Below are positions 6,979-15,854 of a stretch of DNA of 64,000 nt, in pieces. The notes below the pieces were generated by a model that ran no database searches, was not told where the DNA came from, and worked only from the letters and a program-made list of their open reading frames with translations. The first letter of the stretch is position 1. Every line of letters begins with the position of its first letter. This DNA is from Comamonadaceae bacterium. Its GTDB lineage: Bacteria > Pseudomonadota > Gammaproteobacteria > Burkholderiales > Burkholderiaceae_C. The position numbers were made by a program, and so were the translations under genes. The DNA is taken from assembly GCA_021299875.1 (NCBI GenBank), contig JAJTEW010000012.1, forward strand, positions 1 to 64,000, read 5' to 3'.

Positions 6979-8769
6979 ATGAGCTACATCGCCCCCCTCA
7001 AGGACATGCTTTTCAACATCGAGCATCTGGCCCGCATCGACCAAATCGCTCAGATCCCTGGCTTTGAAGACGCTGGCCTTGAAACCGCGCAAGCGGTGCT
7101 CGAGGAATGCGCCAAGCTCAACCAGGACGTGATCTCTCCCCTGAACTGGGAAGGCGACAAAAACCCGTCCTTCCACAACGGCAGCGGAGTCACCACCACG
7201 CCCGGCTTCAAAGAGGCTTATCAGCAGTACGCCGAAGGCGGCTGGCAAGGTCTGCAGCACCCGGCCGACTTTGGCGGTCAAGGCCTGCCCAAAACAATCG
7301 GCGCGGCTTGCGGTGAAATGCTCAACTCGGCCAACATGGCTTTTGCGCTGTGCCCCTTACTCACCGACGGCGCGATCGAGGCTTTGCTGACCGCAGGTTC
7401 CGATGAACTCAAAGCCACTTACCTTGAAAAGCTCATCTCCGGCCAGTGGACCGGCACCATGAACCTAACCGAGCCACAAGCCGGCTCGGATTTGGCCGCT
7501 GTGCGCACCCGAGCCGAACCTCAGCCCGATGGCACCTACAAAATTTTCGGCACCAAGATCTACATCACCTACGGTGAGCACGACATGGCCGAGAACATCG
7601 TGCACCTGGTGCTGGCCCGTGTGGTGGGCGCACCCGAAGGCGTCAAAGGCATCAGCTTGTTTGTGGTGCCCAAGGTGCTTGTCAAGGCCGACGGCTCTTT
7701 GGGCGCGCGCAACGACGTGCATTGCGTGAGCATCGAGCACAAGATGGGCATCAAGGCCAGCCCCACGGCCGTGCTGCAGTTTGGCGACAACGGTGGCGGC
7801 GTGGGTTATCTGGTCGGCCAGGAAAACCGTGGCCTCGAATACATGTTCATCATGATGAACGCCGCCCGTTATGCCGTGGGTGTGCAGGGCATCGCGATTG
7901 CCGAGCGTTCTTACCAGCGTGCTGTGCAGTACGCCCGTGACCGCGTGCAAAGCCGCCCGGTGGACGGCAGTTTGCCCGCTGCAGGCCCCATCATTCACCA
8001 CCCCGATGTGCGCCGCATGCTCATGACCATGCGCGCCTACACCGAAGGCTGCCGCGCCATGGCGGCCACGGCCGCTGCGGCCTATGACGCGTCGCACCAC
8101 CACCCCGATGCCGAGGTGCGCCAACAAAACCTGGCGTTCTATGAATTCATGGTGCCGCTGGTCAAGGGCTACAGCACCGAGATGAGCCTGGAAGTCACCA
8201 GCCTGGGCGTGCAAGTGCACGGCGGCATGGGCTTCATCGAAGAAACAGGTGCTGCGCAGTACTACCGAGACGCCAAAATTTTGACCATTTACGAAGGCAC
8301 CACCGCCATCCAGGCCAACGACCTGGTGGGCCGCAAGACGGCCCGCGACGGCGGCCAGACCGCCAAGGCATTGGCCGCGCAAGTGGCCCAGACCGAAGCC
8401 GAACTCGCGGCATCGGGCAACGCCGACGCACAGGCCGTGGCCCGTCGCCTCAAAGCCGCCCGCGAAGCCTTTGTGGACGTGGTCGAGTTTGTGGCGGGCA
8501 ACACCAAGGCCCACCCCAACGACGTGTTCGCTGGCAGCGTGCCTTACCTCATGCTGGCGGGCAACCTGATGGCGGGTTGGCAAATGGGCCGTGCCTTGCT
8601 GGTGGCCCTCACACCCGAAGCGCAAGCCCAAGACGCCGCCTTCATGGCCGCCAAAGTCACCACCGCGCGTTTTTACGCCGACCACATCCTGTCCAAGGCC
8701 CCCGGCATCCGCGACAGCATCGTCGAAGGGGCGGGCAGTGTGACTGCCATGGCGCTCGAAGCCTTCTGA
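6979..8769 (+). CDS. Acyl-CoA dehydrogenase, long form with C-terminal extension
   Basis: 596 residues, longer than the 380 of short- and medium-chain enzymes, matching the family with an N-terminal extension and a C-terminal domain. Visible marks: NLTEPQAGSDLAAVRTRA (FAD and substrate contact), KIYITYGEHDMAENIVHLVLAR, YAVGVQGIAIAERSYQ, and ILTIYEGTTAIQANDLVGRK with the catalytic-base glutamate of the YEGT motif near residue 439. It introduces the alpha,beta double bond into an acyl-CoA, with the upstream ETF as the likely electron acceptor. The chain length is not readable. A paralogue of the same class lies at 26.3-28.1 kb. Confidence 0.93.
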   Translation: MSYIAPLKDMLFNIEHLARIDQIAQIPGFEDAGLETAQAVLEECAKLNQDVISPLNWEGDKNPSFHNGSGVTTTPGFKEAYQQYAEGGWQGLQHPADFGGQGLPKTIGAACGEMLNSANMAFALCPLLTDGAIEALLTAGSDELKATYLEKLISGQWTGTMNLTEPQAGSDLAAVRTRAEPQPDGTYKIFGTKIYITYGEHDMAENIVHLVLARVVGAPEGVKGISLFVVPKVLVKADGSLGARNDVHCVSIEHKMGIKASPTAVLQFGDNGGGVGYLVGQENRGLEYMFIMMNAARYAVGVQGIAIAERSYQRAVQYARDRVQSRPVDGSLPAAGPIIHHPDVRRMLMTMRAYTEGCRAMAATAAAAYDASHHHPDAEVRQQNLAFYEFMVPLVKGYSTEMSLEVTSLGVQVHGGMGFIEETGAAQYYRDAKILTIYEGTTAIQANDLVGRKTARDGGQTAKALAAQVAQTEAELAASGNADAQAVARRLKAAREAFVDVVEFVAGNTKAHPNDVFAGSVPYLMLAGNLMAGWQMGRALLVALTPEAQAQDAAFMAAKVTTARFYADHILSKAPGIRDSIVEGAGSVTAMALEAF

Positions 8770-8803
8770 ACCCAATTTTTCAAAATAATTCTGAGGAGAC
8801 GAA

Positions 8804-9757
8804 ATGTCCAAACTGCCCCCCGTACTCGCCAACCTGCCATTTCCAGCCATTGCCTCGCCCTTGTTCATCATCAGCAACCCCAAGTTGGTGATTGAGCAGT
8901 GCAAGGCCGGCATTGTGGGCTCGATGCCCGCTTTGAATGCTCGGCCTGCTGCACAACTCGAAGAGTGGTTGATCGAAATCACAGAAACCCTGGCCGCTTA
9001 CAACGCCGCCAACCCGGACAAGCCTGCCGCGCCTTTCGCCATCAACCAGATCGTGCACAAGAGCAACGACCGCTTGGAGCACGACATGGCCATGTGCGTC
9101 AAGTACAAGGTGCCGATCATCATCACCTCGCTGGGCGCTCGCGAAGAAATCAACGAGGCCGCCCACAGCTACGGCGGTGTGGTGCTGCACGACATCATCA
9201 ACAACAAGCACGCGCACAAAGCGATTGAAAAAGGCGCAGATGGCCTGATCGCCGTGGCCGCAGGTGCGGGCGGCCATGCGGGTGTTAAAAGCCCGTTTGC
9301 CTTGATTCAGGAAATCCGCCAGTGGTTCGACGGCCCAGTGGCTTTGTCCGGCTCAATTGCCACGGGCGATGCGATTTTGGCGGCGCAAGCCATGGGCGCA
9401 GACTTTGCCTACATTGGTTCGGCCTTCATCGCGACCCTTGAGGCGCGAGCCACAGACGATTACAAGCAAGCCATTGTGGACTGCGACTCTGATGACATCG
9501 TCTTGAGCAATCTGTTCACGGGCGTGCATGGCAATTATCTGGCCCCGTCCATCCGCGCAGCAGGTCTTGACCCGGAGAACCTGCCCGAGTCTGACCCCAG
9601 CAAAATGAACTTTGGCGGTGACGCCAAAAAAGCCTGGAAAGACATTTGGGGCTGCGGCCAAGGCATTGGCGCGATCCATACAGTGCAAAGCACGGCAGAG
9701 TTGGTGGCCCAGTTCAAGGCGCAGTACCAAGCTGCTCGCCAGCGTTTGGCCATGTGA
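8804..9757 (+). CDS. Nitronate monooxygenase (2-nitropropane dioxygenase family)
   Basis: 317 residues with a strong ribosome site (GAGGAGA) before the ATG. The FMN-dependent TIM-barrel marks are clear: IASPLFIISNPKLV at the N-terminus, AAGAGGHAGVKSPF for the phosphate-binding loop and catalytic histidine region, and SGSIATGDAILAAQAMGADFAYIGSAF. The family oxidises alkyl nitronates, and some members act as enoyl reductase-like flavoproteins. It starts 34 bp after the acyl-CoA dehydrogenase gene, so the two are likely co-transcribed; the physiological link to acyl-CoA metabolism is unclear. Confidence 0.9.
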   Translation: MSKLPPVLANLPFPAIASPLFIISNPKLVIEQCKAGIVGSMPALNARPAAQLEEWLIEITETLAAYNAANPDKPAAPFAINQIVHKSNDRLEHDMAMCVKYKVPIIITSLGAREEINEAAHSYGGVVLHDIINNKHAHKAIEKGADGLIAVAAGAGGHAGVKSPFALIQEIRQWFDGPVALSGSIATGDAILAAQAMGADFAYIGSAFIATLEARATDDYKQAIVDCDSDDIVLSNLFTGVHGNYLAPSIRAAGLDPENLPESDPSKMNFGGDAKKAWKDIWGCGQGIGAIHTVQSTAELVAQFKAQYQAARQRLAM

Positions 9758-9774
9758 ACCCGCCAGCTTTTGCG

Positions 9775-10917
9775 ATGAACCCACCGATGCCTTCCGCGGC
9801 CGAGCGCGTTGGGTTGCTGGAAGCTTTCAAAGGGCTGGGGTGCCTGTTCATCGTGCTGCACCATCTGGCCTTTTATGGGCCGATGGCCGATGTGGTCGCG
9901 CAGGCTTGGCCCGTTGGGGTGGGCTGGTTGAGCGAGCATGGCCGTTTGGCCGTGCAGGTTTTCTTGGTTTGCGGCGGTTACCTCACGGCCTGCAGTTTGG
10001 CCAAGTTGGGGCCTTTGGCTGGACACCAGATTTGGGGCTTGGTGCGCAAGCGTTACCTGCGATTGGCCATTCCCTTGCTTGCAGCGCTCAGCCTCACGGT
10101 GCTGGTCACAGAGCTGCTTCGGCCCATTTTTGACCACGATTCTTTGTCACCTCCGCCCGAGTTTTGGCAAACTTTGGCCCATGTTTTTTTCTTGCAGCAC
10201 CTGGGGGGCATGGATGGCTTGTCTGCTGGAGTTTGGTATGTGGCGGTTGACTTGCAGTTGTATGTTTCGGCCCTGTTGCTGATGCTCATGGCCCAACAGG
10301 TCCATGCGCGTTGGCCCCAGTGGCCGCTCAAGGCTTGGCTGGGCACCTTTTGGTGGGTCCTTGTGGCCGGGTCTTTGTGGTGGTGGAACCGGCATCCCGA
10401 GCTGGAAGACTTGAACCTGTATTTTTTGGGTGCTTATGGCCTGGGCTGGTTGGCACACGCGGTGCGCCATGCCCATGCCCCCCCAATGGGTGTCTGGGCC
10501 ATCGTTTTGCTGGGTGCGGTGGCCTGGTGGCTGGAACCCCGGTGGCGCGTGGCCACAGCTTGGGGCGTGGCGATTTGCCTGGCGTGTGCCCCCCAAGCTG
10601 TGTGGATGGGCACGGGCCAAACTGTGAGTGCTTGGCGGCAAGGAATGGCCTGGTTGTCACGCGTGTCCTACAGTGTCTTTGTGGTGCACTTCGCGGTCAG
10701 TCTGGTGGTCAATGCCGTGGTCACTCAAGGGTGGCCTGCAGACGTGTGGGTCAACGCCTTGGGCATGCTGGCCGCGCTGCTGTTGTCCTTACTGGCAGGC
10801 GCTTGGCTTTACGAGTGGGTCGAAAAGCCAGCGGCCACTGGGCGCCGCTGGTGGGTTTGGGCTGAGGTGTTCATTGCCAGCGCACTGCTGGCGGTGCTGA
10901 TCAATGGGACGCTTTGA
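9775..10917 (+). CDS. Acyltransferase 3 family membrane protein
   Basis: 380 residues from the ATG at 9775, 17 bp after the preceding gene. The N-terminal segment FKGLGCLFIVLHHLAFYG carries the His-containing first helix of acyltransferase-3 (OafA/NodX-type) proteins. About ten hydrophobic segments follow, then SRVSYSVFVVHFAVSLVVN and a terminal EWVEKPA motif, all usual for the family. Such enzymes transfer acetyl or other acyl groups to sugars of surface polysaccharides across the inner membrane. The acceptor is unknown. Its end overlaps the end of convergent cphA by 17 bp. Confidence 0.85.
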   Translation: MNPPMPSAAERVGLLEAFKGLGCLFIVLHHLAFYGPMADVVAQAWPVGVGWLSEHGRLAVQVFLVCGGYLTACSLAKLGPLAGHQIWGLVRKRYLRLAIPLLAALSLTVLVTELLRPIFDHDSLSPPPEFWQTLAHVFFLQHLGGMDGLSAGVWYVAVDLQLYVSALLLMLMAQQVHARWPQWPLKAWLGTFWWVLVAGSLWWWNRHPELEDLNLYFLGAYGLGWLAHAVRHAHAPPMGVWAIVLLGAVAWWLEPRWRVATAWGVAICLACAPQAVWMGTGQTVSAWRQGMAWLSRVSYSVFVVHFAVSLVVNAVVTQGWPADVWVNALGMLAALLLSLLAGAWLYEWVEKPAATGRRWWVWAEVFIASALLAVLINGTL

Positions 10918-13471
10918 CTTTGGCCGTGATGTAGGCCAGGGCTTCTTCGACTTGGTCGATCAAAATCAAGCACAAGTCACCCGGTGACAAGCGGGACAAG
11001 GCCACATCGATCGCATTGAACTCGCCTTGGATGTCCTGAATATGGGTGGTACGGGCCGCACCTTGCAAACCCTCGCGCAACAAACCGAGGACTTCGCCGT
11101 CTTCACGGCCCCGCTGACAGGCATCTTGGTAGAGCAACACTTCATCAAAGGCTTTGCCCAAAATGTGGGTTTGGTCCCGGATGTCTTGGTCACGCCGGTC
11201 CCCAGCGCCACTGATGACCACCATGCGTTTGTTGGCGGTCATGTTCTCGACGGCTTGCACCAAGGCTTGGATGGCATCGGGGTTGTGGCCGTAATCGGCG
11301 ATCAGGGTGGCGCCCCGGTAATCAAAGACATTGAAGCGTCCAGGCACGCCTTGGATGTCGCTGACAAAGCTGGCCAGGCCTTGGGCAATGACCGCCCAAG
11401 GCATGTCCACAGCCCATGCTGCGCCCACTGCGGCCAAGACGTTTTCCGTTTGGAAACCGATTTGGCCTTGCCGGGTCAGCGGCACTTGGCTCAAAGGGAT
11501 GCGAAAGGTTTGTTGCCCCTTTTGGGCCACGATATCGCCTTTGTCCAGATACACCACACGCTTGCCTTGGGCACGGTGGGTGGCCAGCACGGGCTGGTTG
11601 GCATCGAGCGCGAAGTAGGTCACCTGTCCGGGACAGTGACGACCCATGGCGGCAACCGCCGGATCGTTGGCATTGAGCACGGCCATGCCTTCAGGGTCCA
11701 CGTTGAGCACGATCACGCGTTTGACAACCGTGAGGTCTTCCAGCGTGGTGATGTAGTTCAAACCCAGGTGGTCGCCCGTGCCCAAGTTGGTGACCACGGC
11801 CACTTGGCAGCGGTCAAAAGCCAGGCCTTCGCGCAGCAGGCCACCCCGTGCAGTTTCAAAAACCGCCGCATCCATTTCGGGGTGCATGAGCACGTTGCGG
11901 GCACTGCGGGGGCCGCTGCAGTCACCCGAATCGGTTTGTCGGCCGTTGACATAAACGCCATCGGTGTTGGTCATGCCCACACGCAGACCCTGGCTGCGCA
12001 TCAGGTGGGCAATCAAGCGAACGGTCGTGGTCTTGCCATTGGTGCCGGTCACGGCCACCACAGGGACGCGGCCAAGGTCACCTGAGGCGAACATGTGCTC
12101 GATGACGGCTTTGCCCACGTCGCGGCCTTTGCCATACGAGGGGCTGATGTGCATGCGCAGGCCCGGTGCCGCGTTGACCTCCACAATGCCGCCGTTTTGC
12201 TCTTCAAGGGGGCGTTGAATGGATTCGCACACCACATCCACGCCGCAGATGTCCAAACCCACCATTTGCGCGGCTTCGATGGCGCGGCTGGCCACTTCGG
12301 GGTGCACGTCATCGGTCACGTCGGTGGCGGTGCCCCCCGTGGACAGGTTGGCGTTGTTGCGCAGCAAAACCCGGCGGCCCTTGACGGGAATGGATTCGGG
12401 TTGCAGGTCTTGTTCGTGCAAGCGACCAATGGCAATGTCATCGAAACGAATCTTTGTCAGCGAGGTGGCATGGCCATCGCCGCGGCGCGGATCGGCATTG
12501 ACCAGGTCAACCAATTGCCGCACCGTGTGTTTGCCATCGCCCACCACCAAAGGGGGCTCCCGGCGCGAGGCAGCCACCAGTTTGTTGCCCACCACCAACA
12601 GCCGGTAGTCATGGCCAGGCAAAAATTTCTCGACCATCACCACGCCGTAGCGCAGGGCGGTGGCGTAGGCCTTGTCAAAGGCGGTGCGGTCCGTGATGTT
12701 GACCGAGACCCCTTTGCCTTGGTTGCCGTCCTGGGGTTTCAACACCACAGGCAAACCGAGTCCTTGGGCGATCTGCCAGGCTTGCTCTAGGGAGGTGGCC
12801 GGTTTGCCCAAAGGCACAGGCACACCTGCAGCATGCAGCAAGCTCTTGGTCAGTGCCTTGTCTTGGGCGATGGATTCTGCGATGGCACTGGTGGTGTCGA
12901 CTTCGGCCGCTTGGATGCGGCGTTGCTTGGCTCCCCAGCCAAACTGCACCATGCTCCCGTCGGTCAGGCGTCTGACGGGGATGCCCCGTGCCAAGGCGGC
13001 GTCCACGATGGCCGCTGTGGAAGGCCCCAAACGGATTTCTTCGTCGAGTTCATGCAAATGGGCAATGGAAGCTTCGAGATCAAAACCCATGCCCGAGATG
13101 GCAGCGTTGCAAAGTTTTTCGGCCAATTCCAGGGCTTTTCGGCCCACTGTTTCTTCGGAATACTCCACCACCACTTGGTACACACCGGGCTCTTCGGTGG
13201 GGGTGGTTCGGCTGAAGGAGACGGGGCAACCCGCTTGGATCTGCAAGCCCAAAGTGACCTTTTCCAGTGCATGGGCCAAGCTGACGGCGAGCCCAGGCCG
13301 AACAGTGTCAAACGGTCCCACTTCGGGAAAAATTCGGCGCAGGTGTTGTTCGGTGGGGTGTTGTGGACTGAGGCCTTGTTCGTCGGCAGAGCAAGTGACG
13401 ATGGCTTCGATGGCCGTGTGACGGCTCCACAAGTTGGGGCCGCGCAAAGCGCGAATTCTGGACACTTCCAT
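10901..13471 (-). CDS. cphA: Cyanophycin synthetase
   Basis: 856 residues from the ATG at 13471 (AGGAACC ribosome site); a longer frame upstream is excluded because it would overlap cphA'. Domain order fits CphA: an N-terminal domain with LRGPNLWSRHTAIEA, an ATP-grasp domain around residues 210-460 with LPVVLKPQDGNQGKGVSV, and a Mur-ligase domain starting near residue 470 with the intact P-loop VAVTGTNGKTTT, then DYGHNPDAI and SGAGDRRDQDI. The enzyme builds the multi-L-arginyl-poly-aspartate reserve polymer, adding Asp through the ATP-grasp site and Arg through the Mur site. It lies 35 bp after cphA'. No cyanophycinase or isoaspartyl dipeptidase is in the window. Confidence 0.95.
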   Translation of the reverse strand: MEVSRIRALRGPNLWSRHTAIEAIVTCSADEQGLSPQHPTEQHLRRIFPEVGPFDTVRPGLAVSLAHALEKVTLGLQIQAGCPVSFSRTTPTEEPGVYQVVVEYSEETVGRKALELAEKLCNAAISGMGFDLEASIAHLHELDEEIRLGPSTAAIVDAALARGIPVRRLTDGSMVQFGWGAKQRRIQAAEVDTTSAIAESIAQDKALTKSLLHAAGVPVPLGKPATSLEQAWQIAQGLGLPVVLKPQDGNQGKGVSVNITDRTAFDKAYATALRYGVVMVEKFLPGHDYRLLVVGNKLVAASRREPPLVVGDGKHTVRQLVDLVNADPRRGDGHATSLTKIRFDDIAIGRLHEQDLQPESIPVKGRRVLLRNNANLSTGGTATDVTDDVHPEVASRAIEAAQMVGLDICGVDVVCESIQRPLEEQNGGIVEVNAAPGLRMHISPSYGKGRDVGKAVIEHMFASGDLGRVPVVAVTGTNGKTTTVRLIAHLMRSQGLRVGMTNTDGVYVNGRQTDSGDCSGPRSARNVLMHPEMDAAVFETARGGLLREGLAFDRCQVAVVTNLGTGDHLGLNYITTLEDLTVVKRVIVLNVDPEGMAVLNANDPAVAAMGRHCPGQVTYFALDANQPVLATHRAQGKRVVYLDKGDIVAQKGQQTFRIPLSQVPLTRQGQIGFQTENVLAAVGAAWAVDMPWAVIAQGLASFVSDIQGVPGRFNVFDYRGATLIADYGHNPDAIQALVQAVENMTANKRMVVISGAGDRRDQDIRDQTHILGKAFDEVLLYQDACQRGREDGEVLGLLREGLQGAARTTHIQDIQGEFNAIDVALSRLSPGDLCLILIDQVEEALAYITAKVKASH

Positions 13472-13506
13472 GAAGATCGGTTCCTGTTGTTTTTTGTCGA
13501 GCCGAT

Positions 13507-15684
13507 TCAGGCTGTCGGGATTTGGCCGTAACTTTTGACACCGGCGCGAATCAGGTCTGCATCCATGCCCATGGCCCAGGCCGCACAAGCGGCCACGAGC
13601 ATGTCTTGGGTGCTGAGCAAGTTGTTTTTGAGCAAACGTGACACCCCAGGACGCTGAACCGACAAGACCGATTGTTCCACATGGCCTTCGGCCAAAATCA
13701 ACTGACCTTCGCGCCAAAAACCCACACGTCCGCCTTCTTTTTGGTGGGCCAGAAGCCGTTCTTGTTGGTCATCGGACGCAAAGAGAATCACACTGCCGTC
13801 GCAAAATTCAGCGAGTTCGGCCACCGCCTCATCCTCGGCATTCAAGATGGCATAGCCGGTGGGCAACACCAAGTCGATTTGGGTGCGGATGTAGCTGGGC
13901 ATTTTTTCGTCTGGCCCTGGGTACAAATCTTCCAGGGGCGCTGCTTTGGGCATTTGGGTGACGATGCCGACTTGGCAGCGGTCATAGGGCAGGCCTTGGG
14001 TGAGCAGATGGCGGGCATCGCTTTCAAAGACTGCGGCTTCCACCAAGCGGTTGACGAGCAAGCGCTCGGCCTGGTCAAAGTCCATGGCATTGCCTTTGAA
14101 CAGGCAACGTTGGTTGGCATAAAGACCGTCAGCGCAAGCCAGTCCGGTGAACTGGCCTTGCAAATGCAAAAGCCACGCGATGAGTTTGGCACTTTTGGTG
14201 GTGTCGCCATCGCCCATCAGACCGACCACTGGAATCCGGCCCGTCTCATTGGGCGAGATGAGGTGCTCGGCAATCGCCTGACCCACCAATCGGGGTTGAC
14301 CTTCTGCCGGGTTCAGGTGCATCAACAGGCTGGGGCCTGCATTGACTTCAACCACCACGCCTTGGGTCCCCAGGGGTTGGGCAATGTCCGGGGTCACCAC
14401 ATCCACGCCTGCGATGTCCAAGCCCACCACACGGGCGGCCAAAACGGCCTGAGCCGCCACATCGGGGTGAACCACATCGGTGATGTCGGTGGTCATGTTG
14501 CCGGTGCGTTTGACCAACACCGACTGCCCCAGAGCGGGCACGCTGTCGACGGTCAAGCCTTGGCGACTGAGTTCCAGCACTTCTGGGCTGTTGTCTGCCA
14601 AGACCACCAATTCGAGGGGCAAGCTGCCTCCGCTGCCGCGGCGGGGGTCTGAATTGATTTGGAGTTCGACCAGTTCGCGCACAGTGTGTTGGCCATCGCC
14701 AGTGACGCTGGCACCATCCCCGCGGCATGCGGCAATCATGCGATCACCTACGACCAACAAACGGTGCTCTGAGCCGCGAACAAAGCGCTCCACAATGACA
14801 TCACGGCCCTGAGCCATGGCGATGTCGTAGGCGGTTTCGATCTCACTTTGGGTGCTCAAGTTAAGCGACACCCCACGTGCGCGGTTGCCATTGCTGGGTT
14901 TGACGCAAACGGGCAAACCGATCTCTTGTGCCGCGATCCAGGCGGCAGCTGGACTGTTCACCACTTGGCCTTCGGGAATGGGCACGCCGCACATGGCCAA
15001 GAGTTTTTTGGTCAGGTCTTTGTCTCTGGAGATGCCCTCGGCAATGGCGCTGGTCCGGTCGGTCTCTGCCGTCCAGATGCGGCGCTGCTTGGCGCCATGC
15101 CCGAGCTGAACCAAGTTGCCATCATTCAGCCGGATGAAAGGCACCCGACGGGCGTCGGCCGCCTCGACGATGCTGTAAGTGCTGGGGCCCACCTGAAAGT
15201 CATAGACCGAATCTGCCAGTTGGGACACGGCGGCAGGCACATCAAAGGGCGTGTCGTGGATGGCGGCCAAAATCAGCTCGCGGGAGAGTTCGAGCGATCT
15301 TTTGCCCACGGTTTCGTTGTCGGTGCGGATCACCACTTTGTACACGCCACGCGGACCGGCTTCTCGCGCTTTGCCAAAGGCCATGGGCATGCCTGCCAGG
15401 TTTTGCAATTCGAGGCTGACGTGCTCCAAAATGTGTCCAGCCCAGGTGCCCGTGTCCAGGCGTTGAAAAAAGCCACCCCGAACACCCGGGGTGCAGTGGT
15501 GCTCGATCATCAGAGGCAACCAAGCTTTGAGCCGCTCATTGAAGCCAGGCAACAGATTGGAGGGGAAATCTTCCAACTCCCCGATGTCGATCAGGGCTTC
15601 CATCACCGAGCGGTAGGTCCAGATGTTGGGGCCCCGCAAATACGTCAAGCGCAGAAATTCGATATTTTTAGGACTCATATGCAA
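13507..15684 (-). CDS. Cyanophycin synthetase-like protein CphA' (shorter paralogue)
   Basis: 725 residues, about 130 shorter than the adjacent CphA, starting at 15684 (an ATG two codons later is also possible). The N-terminal domain (LTYLRGPNIWTYRSVMEA) and ATP-grasp domain (LPVCVKPSNGNRARGVSL) are well kept. The Mur-ligase part is altered: where CphA has GTNGKTTT, this protein reads GDGDTTKS near residue 481, losing the P-loop lysine position, and the C-terminal Mur portion is cut short. It probably retains the Asp-adding chemistry but not normal ATP use at the Arg site. Paired cphA'/cphA genes are known in several Burkholderiales. The first gene of a two-gene operon. Confidence 0.88.
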   Translation of the reverse strand: MHMSPKNIEFLRLTYLRGPNIWTYRSVMEALIDIGELEDFPSNLLPGFNERLKAWLPLMIEHHCTPGVRGGFFQRLDTGTWAGHILEHVSLELQNLAGMPMAFGKAREAGPRGVYKVVIRTDNETVGKRSLELSRELILAAIHDTPFDVPAAVSQLADSVYDFQVGPSTYSIVEAADARRVPFIRLNDGNLVQLGHGAKQRRIWTAETDRTSAIAEGISRDKDLTKKLLAMCGVPIPEGQVVNSPAAAWIAAQEIGLPVCVKPSNGNRARGVSLNLSTQSEIETAYDIAMAQGRDVIVERFVRGSEHRLLVVGDRMIAACRGDGASVTGDGQHTVRELVELQINSDPRRGSGGSLPLELVVLADNSPEVLELSRQGLTVDSVPALGQSVLVKRTGNMTTDITDVVHPDVAAQAVLAARVVGLDIAGVDVVTPDIAQPLGTQGVVVEVNAGPSLLMHLNPAEGQPRLVGQAIAEHLISPNETGRIPVVGLMGDGDTTKSAKLIAWLLHLQGQFTGLACADGLYANQRCLFKGNAMDFDQAERLLVNRLVEAAVFESDARHLLTQGLPYDRCQVGIVTQMPKAAPLEDLYPGPDEKMPSYIRTQIDLVLPTGYAILNAEDEAVAELAEFCDGSVILFASDDQQERLLAHQKEGGRVGFWREGQLILAEGHVEQSVLSVQRPGVSRLLKNNLLSTQDMLVAACAAWAMGMDADLIRAGVKSYGQIPTA

Positions 15685-15854
15685 AAGGTGCGGCGATACA
15701 ATGAACTGCCCATTGTGGCATTGGCCTTCAAGTGCGCTGAAAAACCAGGATTCAAATTAAACATGGGCAATCTTGTGGAAACAGTGGGCCAGATCAAGGT
15801 TTTTCATTCTCGCTCCGCACCATCTGCGTGACGGGCACACCGCGGTTTTTTGAC

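Noticed and set aside
7465..8982. Open frame of 505 codons on the minus strand
   Set aside because: Antisense shadow of the acyl-CoA dehydrogenase gene, with Gly/His/Val-rich composition and no domain.
13471..13717. Longer cphA start that would add 82 residues
   Set aside because: It would overlap the end of cphA', and the ATG at 13471 has a ribosome site and the conserved N-terminal start.
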